Positions 23,430 to 34,687 of a DNA stretch of 64,000 nucleotides are shown here, piece after piece. Origin of the DNA: Prinsepia uniflora (lineage: Eukaryota > Streptophyta > Magnoliopsida > Rosales > Rosaceae); the NCBI GenBank assembly GCA_032719365.1, contig CM064871.1, forward strand, positions 68,683,586-68,747,585, in the 5' to 3' direction. Positions within the stretch are counted from its first letter, which is position 1. Each line of letters starts with the position of its first letter. Position numbers and translations under genes: made by a program. Under the pieces are notes generated by a model. It worked only from the letters and a program-made list of their open reading frames with translations. It was not told the DNA's origin and ran no database searches.

Positions 23430-24412
23430 TTATTTCCGAGACGATCCGTTGCCCTTTTTCTGACGTACTCGGTGCAGTGTCCTTCCTTCAAGAGATCCCG
23501 GAGGTATCTTTAGAAAGTCTGGTAAGAGCTTATGTCGTGCCCATAACAATTGTGATAAGCACACCATTTTGTCTTGTCGGCCCTCTCCTGGTCGCCTTTG
23601 ACAGGAGCTGGTCTTTCGAACCACGGTTTTTCCTTTATCTAATTGTATATATGGAGGAAAGGTACCGAAAACTGTGTGTTTGGCTTTGCACCCGCAAACG
23701 TGTTGGATGACGGGTTCCCTTTGCGCTTATTGGCTTTCTCTACTGAGTTCCCGCGGTAGGCATCATCCTTTGGTTGTGCAAACACCTTTGTGCGATGTCC
23801 ATCTTCCTTGATGTGGTTGGCGGCATGTGTGGTGTTTTTCTCATCCTCCTAGCATGCATGTCGCTCAGCCAGGGATAGTATCTTGGTGAGACTTCGGGTG
23901 TGGCTCATGACGATGTCTCCGTAGAGCTGGCTCTCCCGTGGTAGGCCTTGCTTAAATACCATGGCTGCGACGAGATCGCTGCAACCAATAATGCGGGACT
24001 TCTCTTCGCAATACCTCCGGATGTATTGTCGCAAGGTTTTCTTAGACCTCTTTCGGATGGTGAAGAGGTGGTCATCCTTGACTTCGACGGTGCGAAGCTG
24101 CGAGTACTGCTTCACAAAAGCAAGGGCCAACTCTTCGAAGGAAGTGATTGATCTCTGGAGGAGATGGTTGAACCAAGTCGCCGCCTGACCTTGCAGCGAG
24201 GCTTGGAAAACGTTGCACATGAGCGCGTCGTTGTGCATGTGAGGTACCATGACCCCCTGATAGTAATTGATGTGCTTCACTAGGTCGGAGGTTCCTTTGT
24301 ACTGATTGAAGTTAGTAGTTGAAAATCGATGCGGGAACGCCTCTTCCTCATTTTCCCTCACAAATAGTGAAGATGATGACGTCTGAATCTGGCACCAAAG
24401 GTCATCCTCCAA
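23430..24412 (-). pseudogene. Retrotransposon gag core and decayed C-terminus
   Basis: An open frame at 24,412-23,849 encodes about 187 residues with the hallmarks of the plant retrotransposon gag domain: an FNQYKGTSDLVKHINYY-like start, then QGQAATWFNHLL, then SFEELALAFVKQYSQ, then an R/K-rich stretch and an Arg-Glu-Ser helix. Downstream on the same strand, in other frames, the text KWCAYHNCYGHD (near 23,570) resembles the Cys/His segment that follows gag in Tat-type Ty3/gypsy elements. The gag is broken by frameshifts and the Cassandra insertion separates it from its start codon region, so it is a pseudogene. Gag would form virus-like particles in the cytoplasm. Confidence 0.75.
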
Positions 24413-24718
24413 GTCTCTGTCGCGCTGAACACCTTAGAGGCGTCGGTCTAGCATCCTTTGGACGTCCTCACCACGCAATGGACCTTTGTGACGGGGATTT
24501 CCACGTCGGGTCAAGTGGCGTCAACTCCCTCGAGTTGCAGCGGGAATGGCACTCGAGCGTGTTGGCAAGTAGATCTCATCCCCTTCGCTGCGATCGTCTG
24601 TGCTTCTTGAGTTACGATGGGTCTGTCCATCTGAGTGAGTGCGTGACGTACGGGAGACTGCTTACTGTCGTCGGCTGTTGTGGGTACTCAATGCGTGAAA
24701 GTGCTCCAGGGCGTCCTC

Positions 24719-25455
24719 TGTCAGGATCCGACCCTCCTCGGTCAGGACCCGACCCTCCTCGGTCAGGACCCGACTCATCTAGCACCATATTGTCCGCTTT
24801 GGGCCTCGTCCTCACGGTTTTGTTTTTGGGAGCTCATGGTGCAACTTCCCAGGGGGCCACCCATCATGGAATTTCACCAGCGTCAACTTGCTTTACTTTG
24901 GGGTTCCAATCCCCCCCAAAGCCACTTGAGCTCCCAAAAGGCCTAGTGCTAGATAGGTGTGTGCTTACACCTTTAAGGCGCACCACCATCCTCTCCTTGA
25001 TCATTCCCCCTCGCAGGAATGTGGGATTGTTCACCGTTCCCACCAGGACACGGGTCTTACAATCCACCCCCCTTAGGGCCCAGCGTCCTCGCTGGCACAC
25101 TTCCCGGTCGGAACCTGACTCTGATACCAAATTGTCAGGACACGACCCTCCTCAGTCAGGACCTGACTCATCTAGCACCATATTGTCCGCTTTGGGCCTC
25201 GCCCTCACGGTTTTGTTTTCCGAAGCTCATGGTGAAACTTCCCAGGGGGTCACCCATCATGGAATTGCACCAGCCTCAACTCACTTAACTTTGGGGTTCC
25301 AATCCCCCCCAAAGCCACTTGAGCTACCAAAAGGCCAAGTGCTAGATAGGTGTGTGCCTACACCTTTAAGGCACACCACCATCCTCTCCCAGACCATTCC
25401 CCCATCGTAGGAATGTGGGATCGTTCACCGTTCCCTCTAGGACACGGGTCTTACA
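24719..25455 (-). mobile_element. Cassandra-type TRIM with two LTRs and 5S rRNA-like domains
   Basis: LTRs lie at 25,133-25,455 and 24,719-25,061, with a 71-bp internal region at 25,062-25,132. Read on the minus strand the internal region begins TTTGGTATCAGAG, complementary to the 3' end of initiator Met-tRNA (primer-binding site), and ends in a G-rich polypurine tract (ccctaaggggggtgg). Each LTR starts TGTAAGACCCGTG. It also holds a block of about 100 bp ('agttaagcaagttgacgc', 'gggtggccccctgggaagtt') that follows plant 5S rRNA (AGTTAAGCGTGCTTGGGC, GGGTGACCTCCTGGGAAGT). No coding capacity exists. Carrying 5S sequence in the LTR is the defining trait of Cassandra. The left flank TCCTC (24,714-24,718) pairs with 26,101-26,105, not with the bases at 25,456. 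Confidence 0.88.
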
Positions 25456-25905
25456 ATGCCTTAAAGGTGTAGGCACACACCTATCTAGCACTAGGCCTTT
25501 TGGGAGCTCAAGTGGCTTGGGGGGGATTAGAACCCCAAAATTAAGCGAGTTGAGGCTGGTGCAATTCCATGATGGGTGACCCCCTGGGAAGTTGCACCAT
25601 GAGCTCCCGAAAACAAAACCGTGAGGGCGAGGCCCAAAGCGGACAATATGGTGCTAGATGAGTCGGGTCCTAGCCGAGGAGGGTCGGGTCCTGAAAATTT
25701 GGTATCAGAGCCAGACCCCGACCTGGAAGTGTGCCAGCGAGGACGCTGGGCCCTAAGGGGGGTGGATTGTAAGACCCGTATCTTGGAGGGAACGGTGAAC
25801 GATCCCACATTCCTGAGAGAGGGGAATGGTCTGGGACAGGATGATGGTGTTCCTTAAAGGTGTAGGCACACACCTATCTAGCACTAGGCCTTTTCGGGAG
25901 CTCAT
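25456..25905 (+). mobile_element. Inverted Cassandra segment: LTR, internal region, partial LTR
   Basis: On the plus strand a truncated LTR (starting at 'ccttaaaggtgtaggc', so lacking its first ~110 bp) runs to 'gggtcctga' near 25,690. It is followed by 'tttggtatcagagcc' (primer-binding site), a polypurine tract 'aaggggggtgg' and a second LTR start 'gtaagacccgtatc' near 25,770. That second LTR stops near 25,900, inside the palindromic 'gggagctca'. Orientation then flips. The 5S-like block in the first LTR spans about 25,530-25,610. Confidence 0.82.
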
Positions 25906-26100
25906 GGTGCAACTTCCCAGGGGGTCACCCATTATGGAATTGCCCCAGCCTCAACTCGCTTAACTTGAGCTCCCAAAAGGCCTAGCGCTAGATAGGTGTG
26001 TGCCTACACCTTTAAGTTGCACCACCATCCTCTCCCAGATCATTCCCCCTCGCAGGAATGTGGGATTGTTCACCGTTCCCTCCAGGACACGGGTCTTACA
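25896..26100 (-). repeat. Partial Cassandra LTR closing the composite cluster
   Basis: From 'gagctcatggtgcaacttcccag' onward the sequence is minus-strand Cassandra LTR, ending 'cgggtcttaca' at 26,100. About 30 bp between the 5S-like block and 'gagctcccaaaagg' is deleted. The next five bases TCCTC repeat those before 24,719, so the whole 24,719-26,100 cluster behaves as one insertion. Confidence 0.78.
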
Positions 26101-26183
26101 TCCTCCAAGTCGCTCTCGAGCTGGAAGCCTCGATCTCTCTTAGCCTTTTACTCTAGGGGTGCAGCTTTCTTTCCCTAAGTCGC

Positions 26184-26850
26184 TTAGTGACGTGTCTCAG
26201 GATATTGTCCGGCAGCGAACATGCTCATTTCCGGTGCGTCTCGGGATGTCCATTGTTCGGCAGCTTTCACTGCACTTCTTGGAGGTTCTGGGTGTCCCGA
26301 TGTCTCCCAATAGTTGTTGTAGGAGCTCTGATTGGGCCCGAACTTGGTTGCTCAGTTGCTAAACCTGCTGCATTAGTCCAAGTCGCCAAGGCGAGCCCCT
26401 AGATGCTTGCTCGTGATGAGTAGCATGTCGGGGCACACATTGTGCGCCTTCAGTCAAATTTGATGGGCCACGTCTCTCTGAAGCTTGGGTGTTGGCCTGC
26501 GGTTTGCGCAGGGCATCCAAGTGCCTTCTTAGCGACGTGTCTCGGGATATTGTCCGACAGAGAACATGCTCCTTTCCGGGGCGTCTCGGGATGTCCCTCG
26601 GTGCCCCGCGAGGTTCACTGTACTTCTTGGAGGTTCTGGATGTCCCGATGTCTCCTAATAATTGTTGTAGGAGCTCTGATTGGGCCTGAACTTGGTTTCT
26701 CAGTTACTCAACCTATTGCATTTGTCCAAGTCTTGGAGGCGAGCCCCTAGATGCTTGCTTGTGACGAGTAGCATGTCGGGGCATACGTCGCGCTCCTTCA
26801 GTCGAATGTGATGGGCCACGTCTCTCTGGAGCTTGGGTAGTGGTTCACTC
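26184..26850 (-). repeat. 345-bp direct duplication in the family B gag region
   Basis: 'gacgtgtctc(a/g)ggatattgtccg' at 26,189 recurs at 26,534. The following text ('ggaggttctgg(g/a)tgtcccgatgtctcc', 'ggcgagcccctagatgcttgct') repeats at the same offset of about 345 bp. Two copies differ at scattered positions. The duplicated text includes part of the gag-region reading frame. Confidence 0.75.
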
Positions 26851-26918
26851 ACGACAGCAATCGCAGCAGTGGATGTGGCAGCCTCAAAAGCCCGTGCGGA
26901 TCTGCTTGTTCTGGCCAT
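26700..26918 (-). pseudogene. N-terminal gag-region ORF fragment of family B
   Basis: The frame from ATG at 26,918 encodes about 72 residues starting MARTSRSARAF and is basic and Ala-rich, then stops at 26,700. Its position just inside the 5' LTR (27,025) and on the same strand as the gag core suggests the original gag start. A longer frame that begins in the LTR at 27,080 includes the primer-binding area and is unlikely to be the translated start. Confidence 0.5.
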
Positions 26919-27024
26919 CTGAGGAATGGTAAGTGTTGAAAGTAGAATGATGATTATTTTCAAGGAAAAACTAAAGAGCACGCTTTGAGTATTTCTCAAA
27001 TCGGCTCTCAATGAAAGCACCAGT

Positions 27025-27504
27025 TGTTGATGCAGAAATCGTCCGGCTCTGTGAAGTTCCTTCTCGATCCCTACACACAAGAACGAAAATCAAACGGGGT
27101 TAAGATTGAATCCCGGGAGGGTGGTTCAACCGAAGACACTTCGATGCTTTAGTCAGCTTCGAAAGAGAAATCTTAAGAGCTTAAGTAGCATTGAATTGAA
27201 TTACCTTTATTGAGAAATATGTACCCCTTATGTAGGGGTGAGTGAGATGTTCAATTTCCATAGTTTCGATGTGCGACAAATACTCCTTGATTTGCGTGCT
27301 GACACATGTTACGAAAATCGAGGGTGAGAAGCTTCCACATGTCATCCCAATTTGGGCCCAATGTTTGGGCTATGTAAGCATTGTGGGCTTGAGTTATGTT
27401 CGGTACTTGGGCTTTAAGTATTATTGTCAGGGGCAATTTGGTCATTTCGGGAATTATGGGCCACGTGGTAGCTCCACATTCTTCCGGTGATTTTGGGTTC
27501 CACA
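27025..27504 (-). repeat. Family B 5' LTR
   Basis: Minus strand from 27,504: TGTGGAACCCAAAATCACCGG-like start, CATCAACA end at 27,025. It is complete, with TG..CA ends, and about 480 bp. Its TATA position reads ctacataag. It matches the LTR at 22,520-23,003 and the split LTR at 18,210-21,740. Confidence 0.85.
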
Positions 27505-27831
27505 ATATTCATGCCATACTCCCATATAGATTACATAGATAATCCGTAATGTAGTTATGAAAAATTTATGAAATCAGATTGAGATGAGATATGTCGTATA
27601 TACAGAGACAAGGAAATCAACTACTAATACAATGCAAATTGAAATATAATATTTGTTGCCAATTTGCTATGAGCCACTTGATTAGACTATGTTACATGTT
27701 CTATTTTAGTGGCTATATTTTATTGTTGATGTAAAATAATGAAATTAAGATGCCAATTTGCAATAAAATTTGGTGAAGTAAACTACATCTCTACACGTTA
27801 CAGCTTTATCTTAATCTTTTCCTACATAATG
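27505..27831. other. AT-rich spacer, no gene seen
   Basis: This is non-repeat host-like sequence right of the B element. No frame of note, no RNA gene and no clear regulatory motif is visible. It leads directly into the 259-bp tandem repeat. Confidence 0.6.
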
Positions 27832-28455
27832 AGAAGGCATCTAATCGATCGATCATTTCTTAATGCCTAATTTGAAGCTACTGTTTTGTTGGCTTTGTGA
27901 ACTATATAGTGAATCTGAAACCCGTCTTAGTACAAAATGTTAATTATAATCTAAATTTGTAATTATTTTTCATATTAAATGTTAATTATACACACTAATT
28001 TTGAAATTTTAAGTTTATATAGAAATTTTATTTATTATCAAAACAAGTAACACAATGAATGGACAGTAAATACGGTAGGCATTAACTCATAGAAGGCATC
28101 TAATCGATCGATCATTTCTTAATGCCTAATTTGAAGCTACCGTTTTGTTGGCTTTGTGAACTATATAGTGAATTTGAAACCCGTCTTAGTACAAAATGTT
28201 AATTATAATCTAAATTTGTAATTATTTTTCATATTAAATGTTAATTATACACACTAATTTTGAAATTTTAAGTTTATATAGAAATTTTATTTATTATCAA
28301 AACAAGTAACACAATGAATGGACAGTAAATACCGTAGGTATTAACTCATAGAAGGCATCTAATCGATCGATCATTTCTTAATGCCTAATTTGAAGCTACT
28401 GTTTTGTTGGCTTTGTGAACTATATAGTGAATTTGAAACCCGTCTTAGTACAAAA
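27832..28455. repeat. 259-bp AT-rich tandem repeat, three units, third one split
   Basis: Units begin 'agaaggcatctaatcgatcg' at 27,832, 28,091 and 28,350, exactly 259 bp apart. The first two are almost identical over their whole length. The third continues only to 28,455, where a family A LTR is inserted, and resumes at 34,472-34,630. 'agaagg' then follows again at 34,631, the expected phase plus one base. No coding frame spans the units. Confidence 0.92.
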
Positions 28456-28670
28456 TGTAATGACCCGTCCCAAATTCCTAGATTAGATTAGTGACTAATC
28501 ACGATTAGTGAGGTTAATCCGTGATTAGTTGGGCGAAATCGGACGAACGATGCGAAATGACCGTTTTGCCCCTATTCGTGGCAAAACGTTGACTTTTTAT
28601 TCTGGCGGTCAAATGAACTTTGACCGATGATCGTGACGTAGTTTAGGACGTCACGAGTTCATAGACAGGT

Positions 28671-31597
28671 TGTAACAACCCGTACCTTCGGGAAGGGTAA
28701 AAAATGAAATTGTGCAATAGTTTTGTATAAAATGACGATTTTGCCCCTAGTTTGGTCAAAAAGTTGACTTTTAGTTCGGGTGGTCAATTGGGTATTGACC
28801 AGTGACCAGGACGTAGGTTAGGACGTCACGAACCCGTAGGCAGGTGGCACGCCCGATTCCGACATCCGAGGAGGAAGTTATGATGTTCGGAAGGTTGATG
28901 GCATAACCGTAATTTGGCTAAATTAAGGGGGAAAAGTTGACTTTTCGTTTGAACGGGTTTTGTTGTGTTGACCTAGGATGGTTAGATAGATCTCGTTGTC
29001 CTGAGTTCGATGACAGGCGGCACGTATTCATCGGACTTACGAGGTGAGAGATACGGGTCTAGGAAGGTAGTGGCAAAGTTGTAATTTTGAGGTTCTAGGA
29101 AGGGCATTTTAGTCTTTTTGTACCTTGGGATTTGTGCAACAGAGAGGGAAAATGGAAGGCTGAGATTGAGACAGATGTGAGGGAGAGGAAAGGATTGTGA
29201 TGTGTGGCAAGGGCCTAGTGGCTTCTAGGCGTGTGCACGGTCCCAATTATTTGGGGTGCCCGTGTGTGTGTGTTCTTCGTCGATCCAGAGAGAAACAGAG
29301 GGGGAGAATTGAGAGAGTTGGGCGGTGGTGTTGTGTGTGTTGTGTGAATTAGTGAGTGAGGAGTGATCGGAGAAGTGAGAAGGAGACAGGGAGGAGGTTT
29401 GGTGGTGCTGTGGTTGTGCGTGGGTGAGAGGTGAGCCACGGGAAAATCAGGGCAAATAAAGAAGAAGTGGGAGCTTGTGGTGGTGGTGTGGCCGTGTATG
29501 GTGTAATTGGACTCGACTAGGAACAAGAACGATTTAGGGGACTTCAGGGAGTGCGACGGTGAGCACGGCGGCGCTCGACGGCAGGTAATTCCTTCTCCCT
29601 ATGTATATGCTCTATTTTACCGTCGTTTTTCAAATCGAAAGTGGTAGCTTTAGGGGTTGAGTCGAGAGTTTTGGTGACTTGGATGAGGATCAGTGAGATC
29701 CTAGGAACCGTCTACGGTGGTTGCCGTGACTGAGGAGTGCACGGCGGAGTCCAGAACGACAGAGAGTTCCCACCGTTCTCTGTTTTTCCGTTTTGTTTCA
29801 AACCAAGAGTTGTGGACTTAGGGCGTGAGTCGAGGGTTTCTGTGAGTTGGGTGTGACTCAGTGAGGTCCTAGGAAGAGTTTAGGGTTGACACCGTGACGG
29901 GGGAAGACCTGGGTGGTCGGAGAAGGAAACAGGGGACTGGTATGGGTTTTGTTTGAACTAGAGTCGACAGGTTTTAGGCCGTGTCGAGTTATGGGAGTGA
30001 GGGGGATGAGTTCCTTAGGACGGGACGAAGCAGTGGGTGAAGAGAGGAGTCGATTTGGTGCAGGTACAGCGGAGAACCGTGGACGCCGGTTCAAGTTGCA
30101 GACACTGTGCTGAACCGGGTATGCAAGCACTGGCAGCCACTTTGGGCGGCGCGTGGAGGCGTGTGCGGCGGTTTTGAGGAAAATAGTCAACATGGTTTTT
30201 GGTCTAGGAGTTGTGATGAGTCCATTGGAATTGGTTTCGGGTTAATTGGACGTCGAATCGAAGTAGTTCCGTGAGGGTGAAGGTTTAGGATTCTGGTTTG
30301 GTACGTTTAGGACCCGGCGATTGTTGAGGGAATTTAGGTGGACCTTAGTAGAAGTGTTAGTAACGTACTCTGGTGGTTGTTGACAGGATCAGGAGTTCCC
30401 GAGGAAGCCGAGGAACGTACGAGACGTTCGGGACGCGATTGAGGGCTCAGTACTGTGAGTGGACCCTTTCCTTAAACTCGAACATGCATAACTGCTTTTC
30501 TAGAATTGTTTTATATCTGTGATTTCATGCTTGTTGGATTTATGATGTGGTTTTACATAATTACACGTTTTTCGAGGAAGTTCAGTTTTTAGCACGTTTT
30601 ACGAGAAATGTCGATTTTTGAGAATAATGCCATGGTTTTGGGATTTCAATCTATAATTGGTTTTCAATAATTATAAGTGGATATTTGGATCATGATTGAT
30701 GATCAAGGTTTTCGGTTTTAGAATCGGATTTCGGATAACGAGATTTGGTTTTACAATTGGAAAGTGGAATTCCGGATTTGGGTTCGGAATGACGGTTCGG
30801 AATGCCGGAAGGGCATCAGACCAGTGATTTCGGATTCGGGTTTGGATGTGGATTTAGAAAAGGTTTTCACGTGGTTTTGATTGGATTTGCTGGATCTTGA
30901 TATCGGGTTTAAAGACTCGGATATTGATTTGACGGGGGATGGGCCCGGATTGGGTTTAAAGACCCGGATTGAGTTTAAAGACTCGGGAGTTTAAAGACTC
31001 GGATATTATTGAGACCTGGATTGAGTTTAAAGACTCGGGAGTTTAAAGACTCGGATAAATCCAGCAGGTTTGATCGGCAAATGATTGGTGAACTTTATGT
31101 TTTACGTTACGGTTTTTATGATGCTTATGATATGATTTCTATAACTGTTTATTAGTGTTTCTGTTTCTTATGATATTTTATGGTGATTGGTTTATAACTG
31201 TTTTGATAACTGGGTTATGCATGTGGTTTAAAAACGGAGGGCTAAACCCTGGTTTGTTATAAAATGGTTTTGAAACTTTTATTCTTTATGGTCCACTCAC
31301 ACATTCTAGTTTTTAACTGCCCTCCAGGTTGTGGAGCTAGCGCGGGGTTCCGGCGTCGAGGCAGCGTCTGAGGCATAGGAATCACGAGAGCGACCTCGGA
31401 GTGTTTCAATCTTTCCGCGTGCGTGTAACTAGTTTATCGGTTTTATTTCCTGTGTATTTGGGGATTATGCTCTGTAAACTGTGGACTTCGGGATATGTTG
31501 TATAATTTCTCCTGCGTCTGATTGTATTTGTGTCAGGGTGTCAGACGGGAGCATGATTTACCTTGGTTTTCGGGGTGAAACTGGGTGGGTCCTGACA
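28671..31597 (+). repeat. Family A solo LTR nested in another LTR, TSD CAGGT
   Basis: It begins TGTAACAACCCGTACC and ends GGGTGGGTCCTGACA, 2,927 bp. CAGGT at 28,666-28,670 is repeated at 31,598-31,602, and removing the insert restores 'atagacaggtggcacgttc', a standard family A sequence. The LTR carries the 'gtttaaagactcgg' minisatellite at 30,905-31,060. Confidence 0.93.
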
Positions 31598-33534
31598 CAG
31601 GTGGCACGTTCAATTCCGACGTTCGTGGAGGAAGTTATGATGTTCGGAAGTTTAGGGGCATTTTGGTAATTTTAGATAAAAGGGGTCAAATGTTGACTTT
31701 TTGACTGGGAGGTCCGATGGCCGAGGGCCGAAGACCGTTACGTAGACAAGGACGATATGAATCCGTAGACAGGCGGCACGTCGAATTCGGACGTTCGACG
31801 GCGAAGTTACGGTTCACGGAAGTTCCAAGTTAATATTCACAACGACACATTTTACGAGACAAAAAGTGCAGTTTTGTCTCTAGTGGGCCCAGCTTTTTAG
31901 ATAGCCAACGGATGAGTGACAAGTTTCACCCATCCACTAGCCAACCTCACACATACATGCATATCATCCCTTGCATTTTGCATCGATCATTCCCATTTTC
32001 AACCCAAAAACCCACCCGATCTCATTTCTCTCATTCCCGTGCAACCCAAACCCATCCAAATTTCACCCAAGACCAGGACAGAGGACCAGGAGGTTGAGGG
32101 AGTTGAGGTGGCCGGCCTGGATGGCCAGGGCCGCCGTGCACGGCGGCTGGAAGGGAGGAAACCAGCAAGGTACCCGGTTATACCATTTTAATCCATTTTT
32201 CCATTTTTATTGTTATGGTTCATTTTTAATGGTTCTAATGAGTCCATTAGGTTTCTGGGGGGTTTTTATGATGATTTTGGTGGTGGTTGACGGCTGAGAA
32301 GCCGTGGGGAAGGAAATGGGAAAATAGGACCGTGAGGTCCATTTCGAACCAAGGGGTTTCGGGTGGTTTTTCTTAGTTTTAGGGATTGGGTTAGATAGGA
32401 AATGAGAAAAGAGGAATTTAGGGATTGAAATGGAGGAAAACGGACCAAAAATGAGGGAGTAGGAGGGCCGGACCGATCACGCTGGTCCAGCTGGACCGGA
32501 CTGCACAGTCGAACCGGCCGGACCGGTCGGCTGAAGGTTAGGGGTGACACTGTAGCTAGGCGCGTGAAGCCCACGCGCATCCACTTCAGGCGGCTCGTGC
32601 GGGCGCGTGGGGGATATTTTGGGCAAGGTTCCAACATGTAATTTCATCTATTCGATGTAACGAACATTTTGGGACTAGTTTCGAGTGAATCGGACATCGT
32701 TTCGATAGTTTTCGGGGTGTCGGAAGGTTTAGGTTTGGTTTTAAAAATAGTTAAAAGTTCGGAAAAATTACGGGGATTTGATGAGAAGTTAATTAAGTAG
32801 TTAGTAACCTTCTATTAAAATTTGGACAGGTTGGGAGTCCCGGTGATGGTGATCGGCTCGGGAGAGCCTATGGCACGCAAATCGAGGCGGCAGCTCGGAC
32901 GGTCTGTGAGTGGACCTTGTTTTCTAAATTGGTGCATGCATAAATGTTTATTATATGTTTTATTACATGTTTGATGATGCCATGGGTGCATTTGTATGTG
33001 GTTACGTATAAGCACGTATTTCGAGGTTTCGGCCTTATACGGGTCTGTCTTTCCTTATTGGTTTTAATGAACTGGTTTTGGATTTCTAAAAGGATAAACT
33101 CGGGTATGAGACCCATTTGGTTTGGTCTCGGGCATATGACACTATTTACGACCTTCGAGTTTAAATCGTGGTTGCGACGGGTGTTATGTGCACGGTGATC
33201 GACGATACGACGCTCGCCTCCGGATTGGGATGTGTTCCTTCCGGAGAGGTCACGACGCACGATTCGTAGTCGGGCAGCCTGGGGAGGCTCGACTTTGGAG
33301 TGCTGACGGTTCAGGATAGCGATCGGTGATGAGTGCACCTTGATCTTGTGGTGGTCGCGTTGGTTGATTCGTTCACGGCGACATACCAGGATTGAGAGCG
33401 GTCCTGGATGGATGGTTGCACGCATCACCCTTAGATATCGGGCACGGTGCCCAGTTGAGTCATATGTTCGGGCGCGAGACCCAGTTACTTTACGATTTAT
33501 GATTTCGGGTCAGGGACCCTAGATGGATTTCCAA

Positions 33535-33715
33535 GTTCATGGCGGTTTATGGGAACCGGCATGAACTCTGGAAAAGTCATTGTGGTTTATGACGGTTTAT
33601 GGGAACCGGCATGAACCTTTGTCAGGTCATTATGGTACATGACGGTTTATGGGAACCGGCATGAATCTTGGTTAATGGATGTTATGGATCATGACGGTTC
33701 AAGGGAACCGGGCAT
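33535..33715 (+). repeat. 'tttatgggaaccggcatgaa' repeat inside the outer LTR
   Basis: Four units of roughly 50-60 bp share 'gg(c/a)ggtttatgggaaccggc' with 'atgaac' after it. They occupy the LTR zone that in other copies holds the two other minisatellites, so a third repeat type has grown at the same place. Confidence 0.7.
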
Positions 33716-34687
33716 GAACGTTTATGTTGTGTATATATATATATGTGTATTCATATACCTTCCTTTACTTCTATTATCTCCTCCGGGGAGGGTCGTTGGC
33801 CTGGGTGGACCCTGGAGTAGTCACGGAGCACCGACTGAGTGGAGTCACCCCCCAGTTGGGTTCCTTACTCTCAGGAAGGCTATGATTACTATTACCTCGG
33901 GTAGGGTTAGTGGTCTGCGGACATTGATCTTGACTTTGAGAAGACTCGGATTGAGACCTGGGTAGCACGCGCGTAGCTTTGGAAACCGTGACAGGATTGG
34001 TTGTGTGAATTATCTGTATATGTGATGTATGCTATATATGATATATGATGTGTGTTTACACAGGTTTTGGGCAGTGGCCCGTATGGTTAGTTTCTCATGA
34101 TTTGGGCTGAGTCCCTTACGGATTTGGGCAGTGACCCGTGTATTTGATTTCATTATGGTTTTTCTGGATAAATGGTTTTCGAATGCATGCATGCTTTTTA
34201 GTGGAGGGTACAAATGTCTTCTTATGAAATGTTTTATAAACTCTTTATTTTTGTCCACTCACAGTTTTTAATGTTTTGACTGCCCTTCAGGTTGACATCA
34301 GATTGTGGACTGTAGCAGAGACCGAGATATCACATACCTCCTCCGGATCCTGGCGTACTCTGATAGCCCGGGAGGGCAAAGGTCAGAAATATCCCTTGTC
34401 TGACACTTCGTGTCAGACGGGAGCAGGGTCATCCCGCACTAATCCCGGGGGGATTGGGATGGGTCCCGTCACAAAATGTTAATTATAATCTAAATTTGTA
34501 ATTATTTTTCATATTAAATGTTAATTATACACACTAATTTTGAAATTTTAAGTTTATATAGAAATTTTATTTATTATCAAAACAAGTAACACAATGAATG
34601 GACAAGTAAATACGGTAGGTATTAACTCATAGAAGGAGAATTTATGTTTAAGGAGTGTAAATTTTATAATATTATGTGATAATTTAA

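Larger units (their letters stand above)
22520..27504 (-). mobile_element. Family B LTR retrotransposon, gag-only, non-autonomous, minus strand
   Basis: Two LTRs of about 480 bp in the same orientation (27,025-27,504 upstream, 22,520-23,003 downstream) enclose about 4 kb. Next to the upstream LTR the minus strand reads 'actggtgctttcattgagag', probably the primer-binding area. A gag start (26,918) and a gag core (24,412-23,849) are present. No protease, reverse transcriptase, RNase H or integrase motif is visible, and the hairpin minisatellite lies beside the 3' LTR. Flanks are ATAGT (22,515-22,519) and ATATT (27,505-27,509), a TSD with one mismatch. A Cassandra cluster is inserted at 24,719-26,100. 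Its gag and lack of pol resemble TR-GAG or Tat-related elements; that placement is an inference. Confidence 0.78.
28456..34471 (+). repeat. Family A solo LTR, plus strand, TSD CAAAA, itself carrying an insertion
   Basis: It starts TGTAATGACCCGTCCC and ends GGGATGGGTCCCGTCA, with CAAAA at 28,451-28,455 and 34,472-34,476. Subtracting the inner LTR and its TSD leaves about 3.08 kb. The recognisable family blocks after the inner insertion are W-box text near 31,690, the 'gatgtaacgaacattttggg' block near 32,655, 'gcatgcat' near 32,934, a set of repeats built on 'gacggtttatgggaaccggc' at about 33,535-33,715, and the terminal block at 34,390-34,471. Confidence 0.9.

Noticed and set aside
24319..25410. 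363-residue open frame on the plus strand
   Set aside because: It runs antisense to gag and through two Cassandra LTRs including the 5S-like blocks. Its composition is a by-product of repeats and no domain is seen.
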